A stretch of DNA of 64,000 nucleotides, taken from assembly GCA_035048485.1 (NCBI GenBank), contig CM068583.1, forward strand, positions 49,504,790-49,568,789, given 5' to 3'. A program made the position numbers and the translations under genes. The DNA comes from Pteria penguin. Its lineage: Eukaryota; Mollusca; Bivalvia; Pterioida; Pteriidae. Position 1 is the stretch's first letter. The number at the start of each line of letters is the position of its first letter. The notes below the pieces were generated by a model that ran no database searches, was not told the DNA's origin, and worked only from the letters and a program-made list of their open reading frames with translations. Shown here piece after piece: positions 19,614-31,580 of this stretch.

Positions 19614-20145
19614 ACATTAAAAGTAAAAGAACACAAACACTGTATACTGCAAATTTTCGACCTCGCGGCCTTTATCAAGTAATACAAGAAATGACCATAT
19701 AAAGCTATGTAAAACCCAAGTCTATCAAGATAAACTTTTTTTATTTGATAGACATGGATTTTACGTAGCTTTATATTTGTCATCAAGCCGGCGTGGCCTA
19801 GTGGTATCGCGTCGGACTCCTGATCGGGAGGCCGGGTTCGAGTCCCGCTCTGGCCATGCCGGTGCCATGTCTTTCGGATGAGACAGTAAAAACTGAAGCC
19901 CCGTGTCGTGGTATGCATGGCACGTTAAAGATCCCTCACTGCTTCGGGTGGGTCCGTTGCAAAGGTCAAAATTTGTATGCCCCGCATCAGGCAGATGCCG
20001 TCACCATATGCGTGAAATATTCGTGGTGTGACGTAAAACAAAAATCAATCAATCAATTATATTTGTCATCTCTTGTATTGTTTGATAATGGCCGTGAGGT
20101 CCAAAATTTGCAGTATAGAGTGTTTATGTTCTTTTACTTTATATT
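19614..20145. mobile_element. Foldback element (inverted arms ~110 bp) containing a SINE
   Basis: The left arm at 19614-19730 (AGTAAAAGAACACAAACACT, TGCAAATTTTCGACCTCGCG) is complementary to the right arm at 19742-19784 plus 20071-20145. The right arm is split by the SINE at 19787-20056 and its target duplication. The left arm gives the uninterrupted version of the insertion site. Confidence 0.75.
19787..20056 (+). mobile_element. tRNA-derived SINE (family I), full length with target duplication
   Basis: The head GCCGGCGTGGCCTAGTGGTA holds the A box, and GGGTTCGAGTCCCG the B box. The full body ends in GTGACGTAAAACAAAAATCA and ATCA repeats. It is flanked by a perfect 14-bp duplication, TTATATTTGTCATC, at 19771-19784 and 20057-20070. 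Confidence 0.95.
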
Positions 20146-20329
20146 TTCGACTCTTAAACCGCCTTACAGATTTTGATAAAACTTGGTATACATGCAGGTC
20201 TTATGATCTCTACAAAGATAGTGTTTTATTCAGATCTGTCAACAGGTGGGGCCAACTTAGACAAAAGTATGCCCAAAAGGGTACCCTCCTTTGAAATCTT
20301 CAACTCCAAAAAGAATTCTAGCAGGATGT

Positions 20330-20960
20330 AAGATTCAAGTTTACCGTAAACCGGTTAACCACGCGAGTTGAATGACGTTTCTTACTTTAATTGACCGTCC
20401 TAAGTCGATATCGTCACTGCAGCACAATCCAATATTTTGTAATGTCGTTTCTGTGTTATTTGAATATTATCATGTTTTAAGTGCATGTTCTCGGTAATTT
20501 GTGTCATACAGTTTGGTCAGATGTCTTCTGTCTTCTCTTTTCGTTCAAATCGATAATAGAATCGATTGTTTTTTGACGTCTTATTATTTTTTTTTTACTA
20601 TTTTCTAGTAATTTCTATAATGCAAAGAATGCTACATGTTGAAATTGGGATAGTTATCTTAATAAGTTTTGTAAATATGACCATATATATACAGTATGTC
20701 TAATACATATTACACTCACAATATTTAACTTTCACACGATGCATATGATATGATAGATAATTTATGTTTTCATGATTTGTTGAATCATGCTTCGCTTGAT
20801 TATTCGTGCATACAAATATTTTCCATCGTACTAATTACTTAATAAAGCAGAATGTCAGATAAAGCTATTTTAAACTAATTGCTAGGGTAACCAAGCTTAT
20901 GTACTTTGCATGCACACAACATCTATAATTGCAACAATTAAATATTGATAGCTTTGAGTA
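20330..20960 (-). repeat. Dispersed repeats: second copies of the 7.2-kb and 11.2-13 kb repeats
   Basis: 20330-20545 is an inverted relative of 7340-7590 (GACCGTCCTAAGTCGATATC, TGTGTCATACAGTTTGGTCA). 20610-20960 matches 11280-11400 plus 12785-12990 on the plus strand. The block at 20513-20620 is also repeated at 20962-21065 (GTCTTCTCTTTTCGTTCAAA), a local duplication about 450 bp apart. Confidence 0.6.
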
Positions 20961-21065
20961 CAGCCAGGTCAGATATATTATGTCTTCTCTTTTCGTTCAA
21001 ACCGAAAACAGAATTGACGGTTTTTGATGTCTTAATTTTTGACTATTTTCTGGTAATTTATTATA

Positions 21066-21689
21066 TTTGTCCTTGTATGTTGCTTATATTGCATTAGTAT
21101 TGTATATTTCAACTGATTTGTGATAAATATAATTAGATAAGAAAAGAATTTGAGAATTTATTTCTAGGAGTTGTTGCAACTTTTTTAAGATAAAAGGGAG
21201 ATGTATCATTGATACACGTAGATTTATTATTTATTATTTGTAATAATTAACTTTGATGGATTTCTTCTTCAGAACCAATTTTCTGAAACTAAGTGGTTTG
21301 AACGACACAAAGCTTCTTACCAATGTTGCTGTTTTCGTTCAGATTTATCAGGGGATGGATCCAAGGCGGACAACATAGTCCCACGATGGCACCATCTTTC
21401 GCATGTATGGATCATTAAACCGAATCCACTCAAGTCATGTTAGAAATAAATTAGAAAAAGAATACTGGCTTATTGACTGAAAGAAGCACATTTACAGTCT
21501 TTTGTCAAAATACAATAAGCTTGAGAATATATGTATCTACGAATTTCCTCTTTTGTTTGTGAACGACAGAGAACCTTAATGGCCTCTCATATACAAATGT
21601 ATATAGCTCTCATTTTGCAAACTAACCTTTTGTCATTTTGTACATAAAAAATATACAAATAATATATATATATACCTGTATTAGTTTAT
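21066..21689. other. Intergenic DNA
   Basis: No supported gene or repeat. Confidence 0.4.
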
Positions 21690-21812
21690 TGCGGCATATG
21701 CGCATTTCCACATTTATTTGTTAGTGATACTCAGTGCCGAAATTGTGGAAGTCTATAATATTTGTATTTACTAAACTGACCTAAGCATAAGAACCTAAAT
21801 CCATGTAAGGAA
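21690..21812 (-). mobile_element. Rearranged end fragment of the Penelope-like element
   Basis: On the minus strand, CTTAGGTCAGTTTAGTAAAT (matching the 5' flank of the RT ORF) runs straight into a block matching its 3' UTR (GACTTCCACAATTTCGGCAC and GAAATGCGCA). The same fused order occurs at 10185-10275. Confidence 0.55.
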
Positions 21813-22190
21813 AGAACTACAAACGATGGAGATATATTTCAGTTTAATAATAATTAACAAATTTTTATCACAGTCAATTGAAATACACATTCTAAATCTA
21901 TAGATCTACTCAAGAATATATCAATCCAATCAACGTCTACATTCAAACTACTATTAGCTATTAAAACTGAATTCTTATGTAACAAAAATACGAAATAGGA
22001 AAGGAATAAAATCACCGTTTAAATATTCTGGGCTGTTGAACGTGGAAGCAAAATAAAAATGACATTGTATTGCGTTTTACTTTGAAATACTAGTTAAACC
22101 AAAAACTTATTTACAGTTTTAGAATTTTAAAATTTAATCAAACATGACGCCATTTATATATATATATATATAAATATATATATATATGAC
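21813..22190. other. Intergenic DNA ending in a TA run
   Basis: No gene seen. A TATATA stretch lies at about 22158-22188. Confidence 0.4.
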
Positions 22191-22194
22191 ATTA

Positions 22195-22350
22195 ACCGCA
22201 TGCAACAAAGTTCATTGTGTGTACCGGGCTAATATTACGTGTAGCTGCATGCACAAAGTTCATTGTGTGTACCGGGCTAATATTACGTGTAGCTGCATGC
22301 ACCAAAGTTCATTGTGTGTACCGGGCTAATATTACGTGTAGCTGCATGCA
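22195..22350. repeat. Three tandem ~48-bp units
   Basis: The unit contains CATTGTGTGTACCGGGCTAA followed by TATTACGTGTAGCTGCATGC. Three copies, and each carries the nonamer TAATATTAC. A short open frame across them is an artefact of the repeat. Confidence 0.85.
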
Positions 22351-22379
22351 ACAAATTTGGAGACGTGTTTCAGTACAGC

Positions 22380-22815
22380 ATGCAGTTTTTTCTACAAGTA
22401 ATCAGTCAGAACATGAATTAAAATATCAATGAAAGTCATTCAAATCAAGTCAGAAAGGCAAATAGTTATAGTTATGTCAAGGGAACACATTGACCATTGA
22501 CAGTTCTTTCAAAAGAGAATGAACAGTGCTGTATTCTGGCGTTTTGTCATTGACGATATACTTAAGATTTTCTTCCATGACTTCTTATGAAAGCCAAGTA
22601 CTATCACAATACCCAAACCAAAATAAAAGTCATATATAAATCCTCTATAAAACTCCCACTATTACACTGAAAAGAAATATTTATTTACATTTTACATTGT
22701 ATATTTACAATGTTAAGGCTTTGTGATTACATACCTCACACCTGCCCTGGACTCATCAAAAGTTGCACTCGCAATAAACGCGTAATTTCTAAAACAAATA
22801 TCAGAACAAATGTAT
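22380..22815. other. Intergenic DNA
   Basis: No supported gene. Possibly includes the distal 3' end of the Penelope-like element. Confidence 0.35.
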
Positions 22816-23234
22816 GTGTATAAATTTTGGCGCATTTCGACAACTTATGTCTCTTCAGTGATGCTCAAGGCCTAAGCTGTGGAAATCGAAAATATAGATG
22901 TTTGAAGAGGAATGTAAAGATGATGGATAAATCCAAACCACAAGTCCAAAAATCATGAAACCATAGGACATACAAAATCAGTGAAAATGAAAAACAAATG
23001 GAAAATAACAAAATATGTCTACTTGAAGAGCATATGTGAACCCCTGTGATGGAGTGAGATCAGGTGCCCGGGGAGAGTGAGCATCTCCTGCTTGCTAGCA
23101 ACACCCGTCACATATACCCCGTAGAAAGAGTCAAATCGTGTGAATTCCATATGTATCTATATATGGAGAAGTCGAAGTAGGTAACCTTCTAGTATAGAAG
23201 GTGTCAAATCTGTGTAAAGTGATCGGAATTGGTC
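22816..23234 (-). mobile_element. 3' UTR of the Penelope-like element
   Basis: Directly downstream of the RT stop on the minus strand. It contains GGGTGTTGCTAGCAAGCAGG, GGGCACCTGATCTCACTCC, and further on TGAGCATCACTGAAGAGACA and TTGTCGAAATGCGCC. These blocks recur at 4990-5090, 10185-10275, 17255-17300, 21690-21812 and 26386-26470, which defines a dispersed family. Confidence 0.65.
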
Positions 23235-25235
23235 TCAGTCCAGAATATCATTTAAAAGTCTGGATAACGAGATATCATATGGAGTAATAAGAGTCTCGTA
23301 ACGACCGTAGAACTTCCTCAGTGACGATGCTAGTCTAGCACATATATAACCCTGGTTGAGCAGCTTAACTGAAAGTCGCCTAGCCCTCAGAACAAAGTCA
23401 TTGTAATTTGAACATGCTCTGGAATAACGTATTAACTGAGATATGAATACGCCGTATGCGGGCGATGATGGAATGTTGCTACTTATGAAAGGAAAGTTTG
23501 TGATAGCGAAATTGAAATCGTCACGTTTGTCATAGAGTGAGGTGTTCAATTGACCATTAATGTCGAAAGACAACATAATATCTAAATACGAAGTAGAATT
23601 ACTAGTTTCTGTGGTTTCTTTGACCTCCAGTTCACTTGGATAGATGATGCTAAGGTAATCCGCGAATGAAGGATTATTAATTGAAAGCAAGTCATCTATA
23701 TATCTGTAAGTAAAATTGAAGCCAAGAGCCAATTGTTTTTTTCCTTGCGAAAGCAAAGACTGAATGAACTCAGCTTCGTATGAATAAAGGAATATGTCAG
23801 CCAGAAGCGGAGCACAGTTAGTGCCCATTGGAATGCCGACAATTTGTTGAAAAACCTTACCTCCAAACACCACAAAAATGTTATCGATAAGAAAGTTCAA
23901 CATCTGAATGACAGCTGTTTCAGTGTATTTATTTTTGGAATCAGAATTTTCCCTAACAAAGTAAGTTTTATCGTGGCCTATTACTATATATTTGAATTTG
24001 CGGCTTCCGTTTTTACTAGTAAATGCATTTTGAATAATTTCCGCTAATCTGTCTTTTAATTTCTGATGAGGGATCGTTGTGTACAGAGTCGAAAAGTCAA
24101 AAGACTTGATGGAGTGAATTTTAGTAAAACTTTTTGATTTTAGATGTTCTAACAACTCTTTTGAATTTTTAAGGATCCACATTTGATTAATTCCACTTCT
24201 GGAATATACTGTTTCGCAATATCTATGAAGGCCAGATTTAATTTCTGATAATATTTTTGTGAGTAGCATCGATACAGATTTTGTGGAACACTTCGAGGAA
24301 ACAGCGATAAAGCGTTGTTTGTACGGAGTTTTGTGCATTTTTGGAATACAGTACAAATATGGAAGTTCTAAATTCAATTTATTTGAGTCAATACCAAACG
24401 TATTGAGGACAGATTTATGATTCTCGAGTACTTCCGAAACCGAAAAGTTCGTGAGAGTATAAGTAGGATTTCCTGGAGCTGAATTTAATCCTAATTCTTT
24501 CACTAGGCTGTCAAAGTAATATTTCTTACAAGTAAATGTATAATTATTAGATGCTTTATCTGCTGGTGTAATGATATAATGTTCTTGGAGGAAGGTAAGT
24601 TCTCTGACAACATCAGGATCTTTAAAAATAGATTCGAATCTGGTGTTTACAGAACCTTGTAATTTTTTAATTTTTGATCTCAGCAGTACTGCAATAGATT
24701 TTATCCATTCCGAAAGAGTGTCGACTTGTACTTCCTCTCTTTTTGCCCATCGTGTGGCATATTCCTCGCAGCAGTTCATAATATTCTCAAAATTTTGGCT
24801 CCATGTGAATGATCTGGGTTCTCTGTATTTTGGACCTTTAAGTAAAAGTTCTCTTAATTTAGTGTTTTTAACTATATCGAGATCACCAGTAATGACATGG
24901 CCACAAGGAGAATATACGAAATTAGACGAGGAACATGCACACGGTTGAGAATGGCATGCAGAGTTGCTAAGATCAAGACACTGTAGAAACCCTTTGTAAT
25001 TATAAATTTTGGATGCAACTGATGGCGTGTAGCTATAGGAAATACATGGCGGATCTTTGTTTTTGAAATATGGAGGTATTTTCTCTAAAACAGACTTATG
25101 ACTTAAAATTTGGCCGAAATTTAAATAATCAATGCCTTTATTTGCAAATTTAATTTTGATGAAAGGGCGATTAGATTTTTCCATAGAAATATCGGACTTG
25201 ACGGGACGAAAAAGTCTAGCGGTCGATATGTCCAT
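23235..25235 (-). CDS. Penelope-like retroelement reverse transcriptase, intact 666-aa ORF
   Basis: An RNA-dependent DNA polymerase expected to copy its own transcript. RT landmarks in order: KGPKYREPRSF in the N-terminal domain (about residue 135), IPKMHKTPYKQRF (about 297), FDFSTLYTTIPH (about 378, RT motif A-like with the catalytic Asp), GIPMGTNCAPLLADIFLYSY (about 469, motif B), TYRYIDDLLSINN (about 512, motif C with the YIDD catalytic pair), then SYLDIMLSF and an SSNIPSSPAYGVFISQLIRY tail block. The N-terminal region carries a Cys/His cluster (CHSQPCACSSSN). There is no internal stop. An in-frame TAG lies about 17 codons upstream of the ATG, supporting the start at 25235. The ORF ends after the thumb/tail without a GIY-YIG endonuclease. 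The Penelope-like placement rests on the motif set. I could not test it phylogenetically. Confidence 0.88.
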   Translation of the reverse strand: MDISTARLFRPVKSDISMEKSNRPFIKIKFANKGIDYLNFGQILSHKSVLEKIPPYFKNKDPPCISYSYTPSVASKIYNYKGFLQCLDLSNSACHSQPCACSSSNFVYSPCGHVITGDLDIVKNTKLRELLLKGPKYREPRSFTWSQNFENIMNCCEEYATRWAKREEVQVDTLSEWIKSIAVLLRSKIKKLQGSVNTRFESIFKDPDVVRELTFLQEHYIITPADKASNNYTFTCKKYYFDSLVKELGLNSAPGNPTYTLTNFSVSEVLENHKSVLNTFGIDSNKLNLELPYLYCIPKMHKTPYKQRFIAVSSKCSTKSVSMLLTKILSEIKSGLHRYCETVYSRSGINQMWILKNSKELLEHLKSKSFTKIHSIKSFDFSTLYTTIPHQKLKDRLAEIIQNAFTSKNGSRKFKYIVIGHDKTYFVRENSDSKNKYTETAVIQMLNFLIDNIFVVFGGKVFQQIVGIPMGTNCAPLLADIFLYSYEAEFIQSLLSQGKKQLALGFNFTYRYIDDLLSINNPSFADYLSIIYPSELEVKETTETSNSTSYLDIMLSFDINGQLNTSLYDKRDDFNFAITNFPFISSNIPSSPAYGVFISQLIRYSRACSNYNDFVLRARRLSVKLLNQGYICARLASSLRKFYGRYETLITPYDISLSRLLNDILD

Positions 25236-25340
25236 AATAATAAACTCGTTACTAAACTGACCTAAACGTAAGGGCCATATAGACTATCTAGGTACAGAGG
25301 TATGCATGAGGGAGATGGTCCTTAGTTTAAAAAAAATTAC
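25236..25340 (-). mobile_element. 5' flank of the Penelope-like element
   Basis: On the minus strand, TTACGTTTAGGTCAGTTTAG precedes the RT start. Related sequence at 21770-21812 and 10185-10215 shows that this is element sequence rather than host DNA. Confidence 0.5.
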
Positions 25341-25518
25341 ACATATTTTATCACTCAATAACTTGAAGTAAATTTCGAGTATATTTTCGAGTAAGTACAT
25401 GGGTACCGAAAACTAGACTAAAAATGAACCAACCAATGAAATGGCTCTGTTTAATTTCAAAATTTCATTCATTGCTCTTTATTTTTTTTTTCTCGTAAGA
25501 GATTACAATATGAAATTA

Positions 25519-25975
25519 TAACAACAACAACAAATTATTTATTCTCATAACTGAACATTAAATTAGAGTGTAGAGAAAATATTATATTAGAATATATATA
25601 CATACAATAGTAGAAACAGCAGCACATGAGTGTGATAATATTCAACCAGGAGGGTGAACTCTGATTATTACTACAGAGATAAATTTAATAATATTATTCA
25701 AAGTCTTGCAACCTTTGGTGGTAAAAATGAATTAAGCTTAAAAGTGTTAGGGTTTACATAATAATGTTTCTTTAAATAAGTTTTTCTGGCATTAAAAATG
25801 TCTGTGTCTGTACATCAGAACAGGTAGTGGAACTCATCACCTACTTCATTCAAATTACAAATATTACATTTTCTCTCCTTTCTGTCTACATTTTTCCATC
25901 TACCTGTCTCCATGGGTAATTTAAAATTTTCTGTTCTGAACTGACATAATAATTTTTTTTTTTCGAGGTAATTTC
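25519..25975 (-). pseudogene. LINE ORF2 C-terminal fragment and 3' UTR (CR1/L2-like)
   Basis: Minus-strand translation gives METGRWKNVDRKERKCNICN, then NEVGDEFHYLF, a stop, and a RKTYLKKHYYVNP-type segment after a small loss. This is the usual Cys-containing C-terminal domain of such LINEs. The 3' UTR ends in AATAAATAATTTG and (TTG)n at 25519-25533, a LINE-type terminal microsatellite. Everything upstream, including RT, is missing. Related in domain, but not sequence, to the fragment at 6205. Confidence 0.7.
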
Positions 25976-26379
25976 AATTGATAGTTTTCAAATGAAACAG
26001 AAGGAAAAACATGATAAGCTTATATAAATAAAGAATGTAACAATAAAGTGATGTTTACTGAGAAATGTTCCTGAATGACACCATGCTTAACTTAGAACCA
26101 ATAACACATGCTCCTTAGAACCAATTAATTATTAGTGCTCTAGCCCATCCAATGAGACAGAATCACATTGTGAAGATGTTTACACTATTACATTTCATTG
26201 TAATGCACTGAACACGTCTTGGTTGAATACCTTTTACCAACAGTACTAATTATAGAAAATCAGAGAAAGACAATGAATTCTTAAACATGATAAATATTCC
26301 CGCACCATTATGAGATTTAATATTAAAAGCGAGAAGATAATCAATGACATTTAATTGCAATAATTCTTATTCTCTGTCC
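25976..26379. other. Intergenic DNA
   Basis: No supported gene. Confidence 0.4.
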
Positions 26380-26475
26380 ACTGAGCACCTGGTCTCACCT
26401 CTGAATTTCAGGGGTCCGTGAATGTCCACTGTGAGACATTGTTGTTAGTGCCATAGTCATGTGACATTAGTTACT
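26380..26475 (+). mobile_element. Penelope-like element 3'-UTR fragment
   Basis: GAGCACCTGGTCTCACCTCT, then TTCAGGGGTCCGTGAATGTC, matches the reverse of 4967-5055 and the block after the RT gene at 23040-23070. Confidence 0.5.
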
Positions 26476-26697
26476 TTTGTATTTTTCATTATGAATAGAT
26501 TTTGGAGAAATTAGTTTTTCTATATATATTTCAGCTTCTTAAAGATAAGCTAATTTAATTTGCGTTTTAAATCAGAAAGAATAGCCAAGGAAATATTATT
26601 TCACAACACTTAAGGACATACTCCAAAATAGCAATAACATTTCTAACGTAAATCCACGTCTTAATTTGTGAACACGCCTTTATACGCTGACACTGAT

Positions 26698-26835
26698 GTT
26701 GATTCTGGATATTTGCACTAGATGATTCTGGGTATTTACACTAGATGATTCTGGGTATTTACACTAGATGATTCTGGGTATTTAACACTAGATGATTCTG
26801 GGTATTTAACACTAGATGATTCTGGGTAGTTACAC
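26698..26835. repeat. 23-bp tandem repeat, about six copies
   Basis: The unit is GATTCTGGGTATTTACACTA followed by GAT, with a one-base insertion (TTAACAC) in later units. Confidence 0.9.
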
Positions 26836-28640
26836 TTATCTTGCAATATTTTGAAAAATATTCTACTTATTCTTTTACAAGTTTTTGATAGCTATCAGGT
26901 AGAAAATACATTCATATTAATATGATTACATATAATCCCCTTTTAAGCAATATCTCATGATTTAATGAAGAGGAAATCATACACGAAAATATAGTACCAT
27001 AACCCATATGTGCTCCAATCCCTTTATGAAAGAGGAGGGCCCGTGTCTATTTCTTTCCATTTATCTTATGTTCCTACACGTTAGCAATATTCTTTCAAAC
27101 ATTTGTAACTTGAAGCATAGATTGTGTATGTTATCTACTACAGTATTGTGCAGTCATTGTTCTAAATGACAAATAATGTCAATCAAGAAATGGCACAGGG
27201 GATCTGAGCTTCACACATGAATCCACCCAGTCAAAGAACAATATAATTACAAGGAAAACAAGAGTACATCCTCGTATATATATTGTATTGTTTATTAACC
27301 GTATGCATTTCTGCACGTAGATATAATGCATATATAGCAACAACAATATGATATAATTCACACATAGTCAGAGAGTTAGATAATAGTTGATAATGCACAT
27401 GAAGCTTATACAATAAGAAAAGCATGTTTTGTATATTTTTCTAAGTTACAAAGTTATTTTGCATTTTCTGTGCATAAAAGTTTACTTAATTTAAAGACGG
27501 AAGGCCTAATATAATAGTATTTTTTCAAAAACTCTTTTCGTAAATGAACAAAATGGGGACATTTTCGAACAAAATGGAACTCATCTTCAATATCTGAAGT
27601 ACGCAAAGGACATAACGTCTTTCTAAGGAAATTTTCTTATGTCGACCAGTTTCTATCATCAGACAATGTGATGACACTCTCAATTTACAAATCAGTTTTT
27701 ATATAGTGTTAGAATACGTTTCCAAAAATAAGACTGTAATGTACCCTTGTCGACAAGATAGATTGAACATTTTGAGGAAGAATTAATGTCAGAAAATAGC
27801 GATTGCTTATAATGATAAAATAAACGTTGCTTGATAATTGAAATAGTATATTGTGGTTTTTATACATTTTGGTTTGTCCATAGCTCCAACAAGCCTAAAC
27901 TAGAAAATAGCTGTTTTACATTAGCGACCCGATTTTTGCAATTACTCCTTTGCAAACATTCGTTATACTTTGTCTCATAGCAAGCAGCGAAAATACAATT
28001 TCCTGTATCTAAAAGTTAGATCCAATAATTTGAAATATAAATAGGTATTGACGAAAATTAATAAACATCTTTATGATTATGTTATCTGATATACATGTAA
28101 TTTATTCAAATGTACTTTTAAAATGTCTGGTTTATTGTCATTGAAATATCACAGCTCAATTTATTATCCTTCATTATTAGAGAATTTTTATTAGAGAAAT
28201 TAGAGAATGACAGGGGAATATTCGATGTCAATAAAGAAATGGCACAGGGGATCTGAGCTGCCCACATGAATCCACCCAGTCAAAGAACAATATAATTACA
28301 AGGAAAATAAGAGTACATCCATGTATAAACATATCGCATCTGCAGACAAACAAATGAGCAATTACATACCAATAAATATTAATTGGAGAAAATTCCATGT
28401 CTTTTATGATCTATTGGGAAGTTATAAATTATGCTGCTATGGTCATGAAATAGATAGGTATTGACGAAAATTAATTATATTATCTGATATAATTCATCTA
28501 AAAGTATTTCATATCGTATTCATTGAAATATCACTGCTCAATTTATCATCCTTCATTATTAAATATTTTTCGTCGATGACAGGGGAATATTCGATGTTTC
28601 AAATTTTGGTATACATTGACAAGTAAAAGAAATTGGTTTG
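26836..28640. repeat. Region with two sets of direct duplications
   Basis: 27178-27290 recurs at 28222-28330 (GAAATGGCACAGGGGATCTG, CCACCCAGTCAAAGAACAAT). 28033-28222 recurs with small deletions at 28452-28602 (ATAGGTATTGACGAAAATTA, ATGACAGGGGAATATTCGAT). The copies interlock, so the region probably grew by unequal exchange. No gene is supported. The rest of 26836-28030 is featureless AT-rich DNA. Confidence 0.6.
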
Positions 28641-28765
28641 TGGATTGGTGTTTTACGTCGCTTTCAACAATTTTTCAGTTATATCGCGACATGGAAGCAG
28701 GAGGTTATAAACCTCTTAAACATGCTGGTACAATCCGGCAATCGAACCCGGATAGCCGGCACCAT
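28640..28765 (-). mobile_element. SINE family II, partial copy
   Basis: On the minus strand it ends in the same TTATATCGCGACATGGAAGC / AAAGCGACGTAAAACACCAA body and tail as the copy at 31581-31754. The B-box-like GGTTCGATTGCCGG is present, and the A-box end is missing. Confidence 0.65.
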
Positions 28766-29050
28766 AAGCACAAATAAAAGAATGAAAGAAGACATCTGAC
28801 TCAGCTGTATGAAAAAAGTCACGGACATAAAGACTAAACTAAGGAGGTATCTCCCACATTTAAATGATAAGACAATGTAATATTCAGGATACTCAATCAA
28901 TATTACCTGTCGATAGACAGTTTAAAAATCAATTGAGCAATGATGAGGATATACTGCTGATGTTCCTAATCGATAACTACGTGTACAGGACAAAGAACAT
29001 ACGAGTTTATATTCGACACAAAAAAAATCTTATTTTGCTTCCTCTGCTGA
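28766..29050. repeat. Diverged dispersed repeat
   Basis: GAAAGAAGACATCTGACTCA with CAGCTGTATGA resembles 31960-31985 and 7362-7395. No gene. Confidence 0.4.
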
Positions 29051-29051
29051 G

Positions 29052-30420
<1,369 letters not shown>

Positions 30421-30570
30421 CAGTGGCGGATTTAGAGGGGGCCCGTCCCCCCTTTTGGTCACATATTTACTAGTAAAAGTCTAGATCTTGCACCAAAAAT
30501 GGCTGAGAAGTTTCGCTAATACCCATTTGCCCCCCCCCCCCCTTTTTCGGGAATCCTGGATCCGCCACTG
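30421..30570. mobile_element. Short TIR element CAGTGGCGGATTTAG, copy 2 (150 bp)
   Basis: Starts CAGTGGCGGATTTAG and ends GGATCCGCCACTG, with the same poly-G/C and TTTTGGTCACA interior as 13286-13475. Flanked by GGTTT on both sides. It interrupts a LINE fragment. Confidence 0.8.
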
Positions 30571-30776
30571 GGTTTAGAGGAATTTCCAATGCGCTTATTG
30601 ATATATATGCGTTGCTTGGAAATAATAAAGAAGACATTATGGTTAATGTTATCATACTTTTTCAAGTAATCCGATAGACCTAAAGACCGAAGAAGATTTT
30701 TAACAAGACATGTCCAATTTTTACAATTAGGTTTTGCCATACACTCTCGATATATATACTTATAGCACGCTTTCAA
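30571..30776 (-). pseudogene. LINE ORF2 fragment
   Basis: The minus-strand reading KNWTCLVKNLLRSLGLSDYL followed by a QRIYINKRIGN-like segment resembles the region between RT and the C-terminal Cys domain of CR1/L2-like LINEs. It stops where the short TIR element is inserted. Assignment is from motif memory only. Confidence 0.45.
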
Positions 30777-30949
30777 ATTACAATTTTAGGAGTTCAGAAG
30801 TTTAGCCAGTATTTAAATATACGTAAATTACATCTTATTAAGAATGGATAACGACCAAGTTCATTATATGTTGTGTTGGTTGCTTGAGCCTAAAATATTT
30901 TTTTTTCAAAATATGTATGAAGCTTTAAAGTTTACATCTGGAGCCAAGT

Positions 30950-31380
30950 AAGACTTCCGAATCATAACTAGCGATACTGGTTACATAAGAATCACAACCA
31001 GCCATACTGATTACATCCGAATCATAACCATCCATTCTGATTACATACGAATCATAACCAGCCATACTGAGTATAGAAGAATCACAACCAGACATACTGA
31101 TTACATAAGAATCACAGCCAGCCATACTGATTACATAAGAATCATAATCAGCGGTACAGATTACATAAAAATCGTAACCAGCGATACTGATTACTAAAGA
31201 TTCATAACCGGCGATACTGATTACATAAGAATCATAATCCGCGATATTGATTACATAAGAATCATAATCAGCGATATTGATTACTTATGAATCATAACTT
31301 GTTATACTGATTACATAAGATTCCTAACCAGCCATACTGATTTCATCAAATTCATAACCAGCGATAGTTATTACATAAAA
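30950..31380. repeat. 30-bp satellite, about 14 copies
   Basis: The unit contains ATACTGATTACATAAGAATC followed by ATAACCAGCC, 30 bp in total, with frequent point changes (AGCGATACT, AGCCATACT). The frame across it is periodic, not a gene. Confidence 0.9.
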
Positions 31381-31580
31381 TCAAATAATGACAATACAAG
31401 TCAGTGATTCAAACCAATTGACATAAGTCTTTTTCTGTAAGGCATTTAGAAATGTCATGTTCTGTAGGGCAAATTGCTTTATCTCTTACTGATATCAATG
31501 ACGTGCAAACGTACATTGACTACGACATGTTCAAAACAGGATGCAAGCGATTACACATGATGGATATTTCAAATTAGTGC

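Noticed and set aside
19544..20176. Small protein genes with conserved translations (for example SHPKDRTPVCPGRESNP, LSDETVKTEAPCRGMHG)
   Set aside because: They are SINE body sequences translated. The same strings reappear wherever the SINE is inserted.
22195..22350. Rolling-circle replication origin
   Set aside because: The TAATATTAC nonamer is present but lacks the flanking inverted stem and any Rep gene. Kept only as a low-interest observation.
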